From: Loktanella sp. IMCC34160
GTDB lineage: Bacteria > Pseudomonadota > Alphaproteobacteria > Rhodobacterales > Rhodobacteraceae
DNA: 64,000 nucleotides
Direction of reading: 5' to 3'
Assembly (NCBI RefSeq): GCF_004145845.1
Contig: NZ_SELP01000002.1
Span: 434,001 to 498,000, forward strand
Made by a program: the position numbers and the translations under genes
The notes under the pieces: model-generated
Database searches by the model: none
What the model was told of the DNA's origin: nothing
The model's input: only the letters and a program-made list of their open reading frames with translations
In this document: positions 36,078 to 45,124 of the stretch, piece by piece
How the letters are laid out: each line of letters begins with the position of its first letter
Position numbering within the stretch: the stretch's first letter is position 1

Positions 36078-38545
36078 TACTGTGAGGACTCGGGCGTCAG
36101 GATCGTCACCCCGACTGCTGCTGCTCGCGCAAGCGCGGGGTCAAGTGACATCGGGATGTATTCACCGCGCCGCCACAGTTCACCCAGATCGTCGTAATGG
36201 CTGGACAGCGGGTGCCCGGACTGGCCGGTCGAAATGATGAAGACCGAGCTGTCGGGATCGGCGAAATCGTAGACGCCCCGGTAGCCACCGGCGTGAACAT
36301 TGTAGAACGGGTTGTCCCCGCTTCCCGCCGTCAGCCCGCGCATCAGTGTGTTGTCGCCGCCCGATGTGGATTGCCGGATGTTCACGAACCAGTTCAGGAA
36401 CGGCGCCTCTCCCAGAACCGGGTGATCGTGGGTCGCCTGATGGGCATCGCCCCAGCGCAGGGATTCAAGTGATCCGGGATGGTTTTCCCCGATCCAGACC
36501 AGCGCGTCGTCCAATGCCAGCCGGGCAATATCGGTGCAGGTTTCAATCGGGGCGGACTGGATCACATCGCACCAGACTGACGCGCCGGCAACGTCGCGGT
36601 AGACCCGTTCGATGAACAGCGGCTGGACGTGCACATATTCATCCGCCAGCGGGCCAAGTTCGTCCCGGATCAACCGGTCCTGCAGGGCTCGCACCCAGGC
36701 CGCGTAGATCAACGGCTCTGGCATGTGTTCGTTCATCTCGCCGTTCCATTCTGACAAGAGGGTCAGCGCCTCTTCCCGGCGCCGTTCCGGGGTGCCTTCG
36801 GGCGCGGCCCCGCCGGTGAACCACAGGTCGGCGCCGATCAGCGGCAGAAGCGACCGGGCAGTAAAGCTGACGGTGTCCAACTGTGCCTCGATAAAGCTTT
36901 CGCGGGTGTGCACCTCGCGCGATTGCATCAGGCGGCGCCAGCGGTTGATGCGCTGGGTGTCGCCATAGGTAAAGGACACATGTTCCGGGAAAGGCCGGTC
37001 GACCGTCTTGTTGTTGGTGTTGCCGACGATGCCGCCGTCGGGATCGACGAATTCCGGGTTGGCGGAATAGGGCAGGGTGCCGCGCCAGCGGTTGGCCGGT
37101 TCATAGCCGTAAGATGGCAGCCGCCCCCGCGTGGCATGGGCCGGATCGCGGGCAGGCATTTGGCCGATCATCTTCATGGCGATCCGGTTCCGGTCGGCCA
37201 GCGTCAGGTTCTGGGCCGGGGCGACATAGGCCTCTGCCGCGTCGATGGCCTGTTCGATGTTGCGCGCCCGCATGATCCCCATGGCCGCAGTGACCGAGGT
37301 GTCGGCGTCCGACAGGGCGGTCCAGCCAAGCGCGGTGACATGTCCGGGTGGGCGGATCGTGCCAAGGTCGAACTGGTCGGGGGGCAGCACCGGCCCGTTG
37401 TCCGTCCACTGCAGGCGGATGGTGCGCGCCGGGGCATCCTTGATCTGGATGATACTGTCGCGGGCGCGGAACGGCACCCAGCCGTCAAGGCCGCGGTATT
37501 CGTCGGGGTTCTGGGGGTTCACCTCTTCGATAAAGATGTCCTGATCGTCCAGATAAGCAGTGGTCAGACCCCAGCCCAGATCGGCGGATCGGCCGGTCAT
37601 CACCACCGGGACGCCGGGGATGGTGCCGCCGATCACCCCGCCCGAGGACAGTTCCAGCCGGGCAAGATACCAGATCGACGGGGCGGTCAGCCCAAGGTGC
37701 GGATCATTGGCCATCAGGGTCGAGCCATTGGCCGACCGGCTGATCCCCGCGGCCCATGCGTTGGATGCGCCGGCGAACCCCAGCGGCTTGACCGGCATCA
37801 GCGGATCATAAGGCTGGCGGCTGTTGGCGGCATAGGTCGGCAGGTTGTCGATCACCGAGGCATATTCGGGCAGGGCGGCAATGCCGATGCCCGGTGCGTC
37901 GGGCAGGATGTCGGCCACCCGCGCGGAGGGGATCAGGAGCGAGGTCCGGGCGCGCAGCACCTCGTCCTCCATATGGCCGGACAGTTGCACTGCCATGAGT
38001 TTCACGATGGCAATGGAATCGGCAGGCTGCCACGGGGCGACGGGATGGTTGAACAGCCACATCTCGGGCGCGCCACGTCCCCGTGCGCCCTCGTTCACCT
38101 CGGCCAGCCAGGCGTTGACGCCCGCCGAATAGGCGGTCAGCGCGTCAAGGGTTTCCGGGGACTGATCTTCGACCGAGGCGACCGAGAGATTATAGATATC
38201 CAGCCGTCGCATCAGCGTGTCGATCCGGAAGGTGCGCTCCCCGAACAGTTCCGACAGGCGGCCCTGCGCGGTGCGGCGCAGCATGGTCATCTGCCACATC
38301 CGGTCCTGCGCATGAACATAGCCAAGGGCAAAGAACACGTCCGCGTCCCGCTGTCCGAAGATATGCGGCACGTTGGAATGGTCGCGCACGATCTCGACCG
38401 GGGCGGTGATACCGGCCACGTCTTCCGTGCCGCTGTAATCGGGCAGGGACCGCGCCGCGAAATACCAAGACAGCAGGAAGCCAAGCACGACCAGCCCGAT
38501 CATGCCGGACGCCAGACGCATTAGCCAACGAAAGATCTGCACCAT
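36077..38545 (-). CDS. penicillin acylase family (Ntn-hydrolase) protein
   Basis: An 822-residue precursor of the penicillin acylase family of N-terminal-nucleophile hydrolases, which cleave amide bonds in beta-lactam side chains, acyl-homoserine lactones or similar amides. A membrane helix near residues 10-30 anchors or exports it. The autocatalytic cleavage site is GASNAWA, with the nucleophile Ser at about residue 261 after a roughly 230-residue alpha chain and spacer. The beta chain has GNTNNKTVDRPFPEH. The ATG at 38545 follows AGGTGA; a GTG three codons upstream lacks a site. The substrate is unknown; acyl-homoserine lactone quenching is possible. Confidence 0.9.
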   Translation of the reverse strand: MVQIFRWLMRLASGMIGLVVLGFLLSWYFAARSLPDYSGTEDVAGITAPVEIVRDHSNVPHIFGQRDADVFFALGYVHAQDRMWQMTMLRRTAQGRLSELFGERTFRIDTLMRRLDIYNLSVASVEDQSPETLDALTAYSAGVNAWLAEVNEGARGRGAPEMWLFNHPVAPWQPADSIAIVKLMAVQLSGHMEDEVLRARTSLLIPSARVADILPDAPGIGIAALPEYASVIDNLPTYAANSRQPYDPLMPVKPLGFAGASNAWAAGISRSANGSTLMANDPHLGLTAPSIWYLARLELSSGGVIGGTIPGVPVVMTGRSADLGWGLTTAYLDDQDIFIEEVNPQNPDEYRGLDGWVPFRARDSIIQIKDAPARTIRLQWTDNGPVLPPDQFDLGTIRPPGHVTALGWTALSDADTSVTAAMGIMRARNIEQAIDAAEAYVAPAQNLTLADRNRIAMKMIGQMPARDPAHATRGRLPSYGYEPANRWRGTLPYSANPEFVDPDGGIVGNTNNKTVDRPFPEHVSFTYGDTQRINRWRRLMQSREVHTRESFIEAQLDTVSFTARSLLPLIGADLWFTGGAAPEGTPERRREEALTLLSEWNGEMNEHMPEPLIYAAWVRALQDRLIRDELGPLADEYVHVQPLFIERVYRDVAGASVWCDVIQSAPIETCTDIARLALDDALVWIGENHPGSLESLRWGDAHQATHDHPVLGEAPFLNWFVNIRQSTSGGDNTLMRGLTAGSGDNPFYNVHAGGYRGVYDFADPDSSVFIISTGQSGHPLSSHYDDLGELWRRGEYIPMSLDPALARAAAVGVTILTPESSQ

Positions 38546-38642
38546 GAAAATCACCTGACGGGATACGAACGGTTGACGGCGCGGGTGCGCCCGTTAGGTA
38601 TCGGATAACCGTTTTGAACAGGCAGCGCGAGGGGGCAAGCGG

Positions 38643-39518
38643 ATGGCGAAGGTCGCATTCTTGGGTTTGGGGGTCATGGGCTACCCGATGGCGGGGCATC
38701 TGGCGACGGCGGGTCACGAGGTGACCGTCTATAACCGCACGGACGCCAAGGCAGAGGCTTGGGTGGCCCAGCATGGCGGCGCGATGGCCGACACGCCCGC
38801 GGCAGCAGTGCAGGGGGCAGAGTTCGTGATGTCCTGTGTCGGCAACGACGATGACCTGCGCGGCGTCTGTATCGGGCCGGATGGGGCCTTTGCGGGCATG
38901 GCCGATGGCGCGGTCTTTGTCGATCACACCACGGTGTCGGCCACGGTCACGCGCGAATTGCACGCCGCCGCCGCCGAGGCCGGGATCGCCTTTGTCGATG
39001 CGCCGATTTCCGGCGGGCAGGCAGGGGCCGAGAATGGCCAGCTTGTGGTGATGTGCGGCGGCGAACAATCCGCCTATGACCGGGCCGCGCCGATGATCGA
39101 CGCCTATTCCAAACTGTGCAAACGGCTGGGCGACAGCGGCGCGGGGCAATTGTGCAAGATGGTCAACCAGATCTGCATCGCCGGTCTTGTACAGGGCCTG
39201 TCCGAGGGGCTCCATTTCGCAGAGAAGGCAGGCCTTGACGGGCGCGAGGTGATCAGCGTGATCGGCGGCGGGGCCGCGGGCAGCTGGCAGATGGTGAACC
39301 GGTTCGAGACGATGCTGGACGACCATTTCGAACACGGGTTCGCCGTGGACTGGATGCGCAAGGATCTGGGCATCTGTCTGGACACCGCCAATGAAACCGG
39401 CGCGAGCCTGCCGGTCACCGCGCTGGTCGATCAGTTCTACAAGGAAGTCCAGAAAATGGGTGGCGGGCGCTGGGATACCTCCAGCCTGTTCAAACGTCTG
39501 CGCAAACTGGACGGGTAG
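38643..39518 (+). CDS. NAD(P)-dependent beta-hydroxyacid dehydrogenase
   Basis: A 291-residue member of the 3-hydroxyisobutyrate / tartronate-semialdehyde reductase family. The dinucleotide fold is at FLGLGVMGYPMAGHL (residues 5-19). The substrate-binding motif is DAPISGGQAGAENGQL, and the catalytic Lys is in GQLCKMVNQICIA. The C-terminal helical domain carries KDLGICLDTANETGA. Close relatives reduce or oxidise small branched hydroxyacids; the exact acid cannot be read from sequence. It precedes the rpsB promoter by a few bases and is probably transcribed alone. Confidence 0.88.
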   Translation: MAKVAFLGLGVMGYPMAGHLATAGHEVTVYNRTDAKAEAWVAQHGGAMADTPAAAVQGAEFVMSCVGNDDDLRGVCIGPDGAFAGMADGAVFVDHTTVSATVTRELHAAAAEAGIAFVDAPISGGQAGAENGQLVVMCGGEQSAYDRAAPMIDAYSKLCKRLGDSGAGQLCKMVNQICIAGLVQGLSEGLHFAEKAGLDGREVISVIGGGAAGSWQMVNRFETMLDDHFEHGFAVDWMRKDLGICLDTANETGASLPVTALVDQFYKEVQKMGGGRWDTSSLFKRLRKLDG

Positions 39519-39523
39519 GGGGC

Positions 39524-39552
39524 TTGCGTATCCCCCAAACCCGATCTATACG
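39524..39552 (+). promoter_or_regulatory. sigma70-type promoter for rpsB-tsf
   Basis: TTGCGT (39524-39529) and TATACG (39547-39552) are separated by 17 bp. Transcription would start near 39559, giving a leader of about 110 nt before the rpsB ATG. A leader of this size would suit autoregulation by S2, as known in other bacteria. Confidence 0.6.
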
Positions 39553-39670
39553 GCGCGCACTTAATCCCGCAGGCGGGGGCGGGTGCTATGGGGAGACATC
39601 CCATATCATCCACCGGTTGGGCCAGATGGCCTGATCCTCCGCCGAGGCAAAACCGGAAAGGAAATAGGAC

Positions 39671-40441
39671 ATGGGCCTCCCTGAGTTCACCATGCGTCAG
39701 CTGCTTGAAGCCGGCGTTCACTTTGGCCACCAGACCCAGCGCTGGAACCCCAAGATGGGTCAGTACATCTACGGGTCGCGCAACGGCATCCACATCATGG
39801 ACCTGACGCAGACCGTCCCGATGCTGGACGCTGCTCTGAACGTCATCCGTGACACCGTCGCCCGTGGCGGCCGCATCCTGTTCGTCGGAACCAAGCGTCA
39901 GGCAGCCAAGCCGATCGCCGATGCCGCCGAGCGCTGTGCACAATTCTACATGAACCACCGCTGGCTGGGCGGCACGCTGACCAACTGGCAGACCGTGTCC
40001 CAGTCGATCAACCGGCTGAAGGCCATCGACGAAGCCGCCGAGCGTGGCTTTGAAGGCCTGACCAAGAAAGAGCGTCTGGGCATGGAACGCGAGCAGGCCA
40101 AACTTCAGGCCAGCCTTGGCGGCATCCGCGAAATGGGCGGCCGTCCGGACCTTCTGTTCGTCATCGACGTGAACAAGGAAGACCTCGCCATCCTCGAAGC
40201 CAAGAAGCTGGGCATCCCGGTTGTGGCCGTTGTCGATACCAACTGCTCGCCCGCCGGCGTCGACTATGTCATCCCCGGCAACGACGACGCGGCCCGTGCG
40301 ATCGCGCTGTACTGCGATCTGGTTTCGCGCGCAGCGCTTGACGGCATGTCGGCCCAGCTGGGCGCTGCCGGCGTCGACATGGGCGCCATGGAAGAGCTGG
40401 CCGAGGAAGCCCTCGCCGAGGAAGCCGCCGCCGCCCAATAA
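39671..40441 (+). CDS. rpsB: 30S ribosomal protein S2
   Basis: A 256-residue ribosomal protein of the small-subunit head, needed for S1 recruitment. Family signatures include [20 protein letters not shown] at the N-terminus and [12 protein letters not shown] in the C-terminal half. The tail is acidic and Ala/Glu-rich ([16 protein letters not shown]), common in this group. AAAGGAAATAGGAC gives a strong ribosome binding site, and codon use is highly biased toward C-ending codons. It forms the classic rpsB-tsf pair with the next gene. Confidence 0.98.
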   Translation: MGLPEFTMRQLLEAGVHFGHQTQRWNPKMGQYIYGSRNGIHIMDLTQTVPMLDAALNVIRDTVARGGRILFVGTKRQAAKPIADAAERCAQFYMNHRWLGGTLTNWQTVSQSINRLKAIDEAAERGFEGLTKKERLGMEREQAKLQASLGGIREMGGRPDLLFVIDVNKEDLAILEAKKLGIPVVAVVDTNCSPAGVDYVIPGNDDAARAIALYCDLVSRAALDGMSAQLGAAGVDMGAMEELAEEALAEEAAAAQ

Positions 40442-40518
40442 GGCGCGCTGTTTCGCACATTTTTTGCCGGGCGGCGGTTCACGCTGCCCGGACCCCCGTT
40501 TTTCCAAGGAGAATGAAC

Positions 40519-41394
40519 ATGGCTATCACTGCTGCGATGGTGAAAGAGCTGCGCGAGTCGACTGGCGCGGGCATGATGGACGCCAAGAAGGCGCTGACCG
40601 AGACCGATGGCGACATGGAAGCCGCCGTTGACTGGCTGCGCACCAAGGGCCTTGCCAAGGCCGCCAAGAAATCGGGCCGTACCGCCGCCGAGGGCCTTGT
40701 CGCCGTCGCCGTTGCCGGTGGCAAAGGTGTTGCCGTCGAGGTGAACTCGGAAACCGACTTCGTCGCCAAGAACGCCGAATTCCAGGGCATGGTTGCTGGC
40801 ATCGCCCAGACCGCCCTTGGCGTCGCCGACGTGGACGCGCTGAACGAGGCCGACATGGGTGGCAAGCCGGTCAAGACCGTACTGACCGACGCGATCGCCA
40901 AGATCGGCGAGAACATGACCCTGCGCCGGATGGCCGCGCTGGAAGGTGAAACCGTTGTGTCCTATGTGCACAACGCTGCCGCCGACGGCATGGGCAAGAT
41001 CGGTGTTCTGGTTGCAATGAATGGCGGCGACGAAGCCTTTGGCCGTCAGGTTGCCATGCATATCGCCGCGACCAGCCCGGCCGCGCTGAACGAAGCCTCG
41101 CTTGACCCGGCCGTGGTCGAGAAAGAGCGTCAGGTTCAGATCGACATCGCCCGCGAATCCGGCAAGCCGGACGCCGTGATCGAGAAGATGATCGAAGGCC
41201 GCATGAAGAAGTTCATGGCTGACGTGACCCTTGTTGGTCAGGCCTTTGTCATCAACCCCGACCTGACCGTCGCCGCCGCCGCCAAGGAAGCGGGTGCCGA
41301 GATCACCGGTTTCATCCGTCTGGCCGTGGGCGAGGGGATCGAGAAAGAAGCTGACAACTTCGCTGAAGAAGTGAAGGCAATGGCCAAGGGCTGA
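40519..41394 (+). CDS. tsf: elongation factor Ts
   Basis: A 291-residue guanine-nucleotide exchange factor for EF-Tu. The UBA-like N-terminus reads [20 protein letters not shown], followed by [16 protein letters not shown] with the conserved TDFV EF-Tu contact. The ATG at 40519 is chosen because AAGGAG sits 7 nt before it; the ATG at 40513 would leave one base. Codon bias is as strong as in rpsB. A strong terminator follows. Confidence 0.98.
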   Translation: MAITAAMVKELRESTGAGMMDAKKALTETDGDMEAAVDWLRTKGLAKAAKKSGRTAAEGLVAVAVAGGKGVAVEVNSETDFVAKNAEFQGMVAGIAQTALGVADVDALNEADMGGKPVKTVLTDAIAKIGENMTLRRMAALEGETVVSYVHNAAADGMGKIGVLVAMNGGDEAFGRQVAMHIAATSPAALNEASLDPAVVEKERQVQIDIARESGKPDAVIEKMIEGRMKKFMADVTLVGQAFVINPDLTVAAAAKEAGAEITGFIRLAVGEGIEKEADNFAEEVKAMAKG

Positions 41395-41425
41395 TCGCCC
41401 CCGGTCAATCGTCATCGAAACAAGA

Positions 41426-41457
41426 AAGGCCCGCGGCGAACACCCGCGGGCCTTTTG
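41426..41457 (+). terminator. intrinsic terminator of rpsB-tsf
   Basis: An 11-bp GC-rich stem (41426-41436 with 41444-41454, loop of 7) is followed by TTTT. It starts 32 bp after the tsf stop codon. Confidence 0.92.
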
Positions 41458-41780
41458 GTCTCGTGGACCATGTCCCAACCGCCGGACGGGAGGTCACGCG
41501 GGATGGGGACAGCATGGCGCGCCATGGATGGGATGATCGACGCGCCATGCCGGGTGCTGCGACCCCTCCGGGCAAACCCGGTTGGACCGCAGCCTCCGGT
41601 TTCCCGGAAAGGCAGATTGCAGAGTGTCCCGAAATCGCGGGGATACAATCCGCATGTTCCAATGGCCTTAGGCCACCACTCACGGAACAGGGACAGATTG
41701 GCAAATGACGTAGCGTCGCAAAAGTCAGGAAAACCCAACCTTGAGGTGTCGCAGGGATTTTTCCCCTTGATTTCGGGCCA
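41458..41780. other. gene-free spacer with a 14-bp palindrome
   Basis: About 320 bp after the tsf terminator contain no frame with a convincing start, ribosome binding site or family match; the short frames here look incidental. The only structure I see is the perfect palindrome CATGGCGCGCCATG at 41513-41526, plus a repeat of its right half (CGCGCCATG) at 41541-41549. The region may be the 3' untranslated part of the LuxR-type gene, a relic, or a small RNA locus. Confidence 0.5.
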
Positions 41781-42542
41781 TCAGGCCGGCGGATCCAGCA
41801 CGAACATCTGGTTGTAGAACGCAGCCTTGAGCACCGCTTGCGCCGTGGTTTCGACGTCCAGCGCCTCGCGGGCAAGGCGCAGATGCTTTTCGATCGTGGC
41901 CGAGGTCAGCCCCAGAAGCAGCGCGATATCCTGCGTGGTCTTGCCGTCACCGACCCATTCCAGCACCTCGCGCTGGCGTTTCGTCAGGTGGCGGGCGCCG
42001 CTGTAGGGCAGGGTGAGGATCTTGAGGTGCACGAGGTTGTTCATCACCACGATCTCGTCGCCGTGCCGCGCCCAGACCTGTTCCACCGCGTCCTGGCTCA
42101 TGCCTTCGCGGCCGGTCAGCGCGACAGCACCCTTGGACCGGTGCGAGACCGAGCGGAAACTGATCGTGTAGCCTGCGGTCACGCCGACCTTGCGGTTGAA
42201 GTCCAGAACCTTGCGCTCGGACGGGGTCAGGTTGTCTGTCCGCTCCATCTCGGCCATCCAGCGCCAGGAACAGGCGCCTTCGTTCTCCAGCGCCCAACGG
42301 ATCATCGGAGCGTGGTAGACCAGCCCTTCGTCGATGAAGTGTTCCATGTAGGACGGTTTGTGGTTCGTCAGAACGACCCAGTCCTGCGGATCGCCCAGCG
42401 ACTGCGTGGTGCGGTAGCGGGTAAAGCCGTAGATGATCCTGTCAAATCCGTAGGCATCCATGCGCTGGGTATGCAGCGCCCAAAGCTCCTCGATCGATTG
42501 TGCGTTCGAAAGCTGCTCCAGATGCGCGATGACACTCGTCAC
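41781..42542 (-). CDS. LuxR family regulator with autoinducer-binding domain (LuxR solo)
   Basis: A 253-residue quorum-sensing-type regulator. Residues 20-165 form an autoinducer-binding domain with the expected aromatic and acidic positions (DWVVLTNHKPSYMEHFIDEGLVYHAP broken across the pocket, then CSWRWMAEM). The C-terminal GerE-type helix-turn-helix is LTKRQREVLEWVGDGKTTQD to TSATIEKHLRLAREAL. No luxI-type synthase gene lies nearby, so it is an orphan that may sense a distant or foreign signal. An imperfect 20-bp dyad of lux-box size lies 33-52 bp upstream of its ATG. Confidence 0.9.
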   Translation of the reverse strand: MTSVIAHLEQLSNAQSIEELWALHTQRMDAYGFDRIIYGFTRYRTTQSLGDPQDWVVLTNHKPSYMEHFIDEGLVYHAPMIRWALENEGACSWRWMAEMERTDNLTPSERKVLDFNRKVGVTAGYTISFRSVSHRSKGAVALTGREGMSQDAVEQVWARHGDEIVVMNNLVHLKILTLPYSGARHLTKRQREVLEWVGDGKTTQDIALLLGLTSATIEKHLRLAREALDVETTAQAVLKAAFYNQMFVLDPPA

Positions 42543-42574
42543 GGGTCTGCCTTTCCACGTTTTTCCCCAATGGT

Positions 42575-42594
42575 AGAGTGGCTACCACAACTCT
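42575..42594. promoter_or_regulatory. 20-bp dyad upstream of the LuxR solo gene
   Basis: AGAGTGGCTACCACAACTCT is an imperfect 20-bp dyad with AGAGT/ACTCT ends, overlapping a smaller perfect repeat GGTAG-AGTGG-CTACC (42572-42586). It sits 33-52 bp upstream of the LuxR gene's ATG. The length matches LuxR-type binding boxes, although the bases are not those of the Vibrio consensus. Confidence 0.45.
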
Positions 42595-42683
42595 TGACCG
42601 GTTGAACAAGAAAAACGTGAAAATGCCGGTTTCATTCGTGTTTGGCAGATCGGTTAGTTACATAATACTGATTATGCGATAAT

Positions 42684-42713
42684 CGGACCGGACTCCGAAA
42701 GGGGCCCGGTCCG
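42684..42713 (-). terminator. hairpin after the EutD/DoeA-like gene
   Basis: An 8-bp stem CGGACCGG / CCGGTCCG is extended by inner pairing around a GAAA tetraloop. It begins 19 bp past the stop codon of the M24-family gene. The following bases are AT-rich but not a clean T-run, so it is a probable terminator. A second small palindrome, CATAATACTGATTATG (42661-42676), lies just beyond. Confidence 0.6.
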
Positions 42714-42731
42714 TCGAATTTCGGCCCCCTG

Positions 42732-43913
42732 TCAGTCCTTGATGACCAGTTTCGCAGGCGTATCGGCCAGCCGCTCGAACCCGGTTTCGGTGATCAGGAT
42801 CGGTTCGGTGGTTTCGATCCCCCCGTCGTCCAGCCAAAGCGCCGGCATGAAATGGAACGTCATACCCGGTTTCAACACGGTCTTGTCGCCCGCGCGGAAC
42901 GACATCGTCCGTTCGCCCCAGTCCGGCGGATAGCTGAGCCCGATGGCATAGCCACAGCGGTTGTCCTTCAGGAACCCGTGCTTGGCCAGCGCCGCGTTGA
43001 AGGCGTTGGCGATGTCCTCGCAAAGGTTTCCGGGCTTGGCGACCTCGAACACGGCCGCGGTGCCATCGGCCACGGCCTTTTCCGCGTCCAGGTATTTCTG
43101 CGGCGGTTTGCCAAGGAACAAGGTGCGCGATTGCGGGCAATGATAGCGCCTGTAAACCCCTGTAATTTCGAAGAAAGTCGCCTCACCGGCCTTCATGGGC
43201 TGATCGTCCCATGTCAGGTGCGGCGCGGTGGCGTCCAGACCCGATGGCGCCATGGGCACGATGGCTGGATAGTCGCCCCAGATCCCGTCGACGCCCTTGA
43301 TCGCTGTGCTGTAAATCTCGGCCACCAGGTCGTTCTTCTTCAGTCCCGGTTCGGCCTTTTCGCGGATGGTGGCATGCATCGCCTCGACGATCCGGGCGGC
43401 CTTGCGCATATAGTCAATCTCGGTGGCCGATTTCACCGCCCGCTGCCAGTTCACCATGCCGGTGATATCGGCAATGTCCTTGTTCGCACCGCACTTGAGA
43501 AGTGAGGTGTAACAGCTTGCGCTGAAATAGTAATTGTCCATTTCAACGCCAAGCGTCTTGCCGTCCCAACCCATCTCGCGGATCAGGTTGGACAGGTCTT
43601 CCATCGGGTGTTTCGACGGGTTCTGGACGTAGCTGTCCTCGTAGCCCCGAATGTGGTCATCGGACATGAAGACGGTGCGTCGCGCGCCGTTGCCGTCGAT
43701 CCCCCGACCCCACCAGATCGGGTCGCCGTCCGGCCCCAGCAGCACGCCCTGATGGACGTAGAAGGACCAACCGTCATAGCCCGTCAGCCAGGCCATGTTG
43801 GACGGGTCGGTGACAAGGATCAGGTCGACCCCGGCCTTGTCCATCGCCGCGCGCGTCTTTGCGATCCGTTCCTGATATTCGGCATTGGTGAATGCCGGGT
43901 TTGCATTGGCCAT
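42732..43913 (-). CDS. doeA: M24-family hydrolase, ectoine hydrolase (EutD/DoeA)-like
   Basis: A 393-residue creatinase/aminopeptidase-P-fold protein. The N-terminal domain has DPSNMAWLTGYDGWSFYVHQ (residues 36-55), which I recognise from ectoine hydrolases that open the ring of the osmolyte ectoine. In the catalytic domain the position that is Asp-x-Gly in metallo-M24 peptidases reads FFEITGVYRRYHCPQSRT: the first ligand is Glu249 and the second Asp is Gln261. Such losses fit the metal-independent EutD mechanism, where a Glu forms a covalent intermediate. The usual partner deacetylase (EutE/DoeB) is not adjacent, so another amidohydrolase activity remains possible. Confidence 0.75.
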   Translation of the reverse strand: MANANPAFTNAEYQERIAKTRAAMDKAGVDLILVTDPSNMAWLTGYDGWSFYVHQGVLLGPDGDPIWWGRGIDGNGARRTVFMSDDHIRGYEDSYVQNPSKHPMEDLSNLIREMGWDGKTLGVEMDNYYFSASCYTSLLKCGANKDIADITGMVNWQRAVKSATEIDYMRKAARIVEAMHATIREKAEPGLKKNDLVAEIYSTAIKGVDGIWGDYPAIVPMAPSGLDATAPHLTWDDQPMKAGEATFFEITGVYRRYHCPQSRTLFLGKPPQKYLDAEKAVADGTAAVFEVAKPGNLCEDIANAFNAALAKHGFLKDNRCGYAIGLSYPPDWGERTMSFRAGDKTVLKPGMTFHFMPALWLDDGGIETTEPILITETGFERLADTPAKLVIKD

Positions 43914-43991
43914 CGGGCCCTCCCTTCAAGTCTTTAGGTCATCCTGCCCCAACACAACCCCACTGCGCGTCAGAAAGCGTCATGACCGGGT

Positions 43992-45065
43992 CTAATTCGC
44001 CGTCGGCAGGATCACCGAAAACCGGCTGCCCTTTCCGGGGGTGCTTTCCACCTGCAACCGGCCCCGGTGCCGTCCGATGATATGCTTTACGATGGCAAGG
44101 CCAAGCCCGGTTCCGCCAACCTCGCGCGAGCGGTGCTTGTCGATCCTGTAGAACCGCTCGGTCAGGCGCGGAATGTGATGGGCCGCGAACCCTTCGCCAA
44201 AGTCCTGCACGGACAGGACAACGCCGGGCAACCGCAACAGCGGCTGTGGCCCCGGGTCGGACAGAGAGATGACCACCCTGCCCCCGCTGACCCCGTATTT
44301 GATCGCGTTTTCCACAAGGTTCTGGATGACCTGCCGCAGCTGGTCCGCGTCGCCCGGCACCGTGACCGGATGGTCGGGCAACTGCCGCTGGATGCTGACG
44401 CCCGCCGTGGCCGCAACCGGGCCAAGGACGCTGACCGCGTTGTCGATCAGCGCCACAAGGTCCACGGGGTCCGTTGGTCGCCGACGTTCATTTTCTTCGA
44501 CCCGGCTGAGGGACAGAAGGTCGGACACAAGCTGCGACATGCGCGCGGCCTCGCCCTCCATGATCGACAGGAACCGGTCGCGCGCCGCGGCATCGTTTCG
44601 CGCAGCGCCACGCAGCGTTTCGATGAACCCAAGAAGCGCGGTCAGAGGCGTGCGCAATTCGTGGCTGACATTGGCGACGAAGTCGCGGCGCATCTGTCCC
44701 GCCTGTTCGATCTCGGTCTGGTCTTCGAACACCAACAAGACCGAGGACCCCACCGGGTTGACCGAAACCTTATAGACCGCGTCGCGATGAGGGTCCCGCC
44801 CCAGAAACCGGGTCAACTTTCCTGTCCCTTCCGCAACGACCGCCTCGATCGTTTCCAGCACGGCAGGCTGGCGGAGAATTGTGATGTGATGCCGACCCGC
44901 CAATTCCGTCCCCAGCAGGGTCTCGGCGAGCCGGTTTGCGGCCGTAACCCGCTCGTCGGGGCCAATGACCAGCGCGGGAAACGGTAACGCTAACAGAAAT
45001 GTGTCCACATTCAGGTCAGACATGCTGTCATGATTCTCCGGATTGGCATTGAGGCCGGCACGCAT
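43992..45065 (-). CDS. PhoR-like histidine kinase without membrane helices
   Basis: A 357-residue sensor kinase. A PAS-like segment (LALPFPALVIGPDERVTAANRLAETLLG) leads to a kinase core with the phospho-acceptor H135 in VANVSHELRTPLTALLGF. The N-box is QNLVENAIKYG and the ATP lid is GGTGLGLAIVKHIIGRHRG. The core matches PhoR, the phosphate-starvation kinase, but the N-terminal membrane helices are absent and no phoB, phoU or pst gene is next to it. Start choice is uncertain: ATG 45065 or ATG 45023 (which removes 14 residues). It is divergent from the gene at 45125. Confidence 0.82.
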   Translation of the reverse strand: MRAGLNANPENHDSMSDLNVDTFLLALPFPALVIGPDERVTAANRLAETLLGTELAGRHHITILRQPAVLETIEAVVAEGTGKLTRFLGRDPHRDAVYKVSVNPVGSSVLLVFEDQTEIEQAGQMRRDFVANVSHELRTPLTALLGFIETLRGAARNDAAARDRFLSIMEGEAARMSQLVSDLLSLSRVEENERRRPTDPVDLVALIDNAVSVLGPVAATAGVSIQRQLPDHPVTVPGDADQLRQVIQNLVENAIKYGVSGGRVVISLSDPGPQPLLRLPGVVLSVQDFGEGFAAHHIPRLTERFYRIDKHRSREVGGTGLGLAIVKHIIGRHRGRLQVESTPGKGSRFSVILPTAN

Positions 45066-45124
45066 TTCGCCCTATAATTGCAAATGTCGTCGCGTGACTC
45101 TGGTAGGGTTGTTGTGCGCTGGCG

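Noticed and set aside
41412-41738. Short open frames on both strands in the tsf-luxR gap (81 to 120 residues).
   Set aside because: They overlap the tsf terminator or each other, lack ribosome binding sites and show no protein-like composition.
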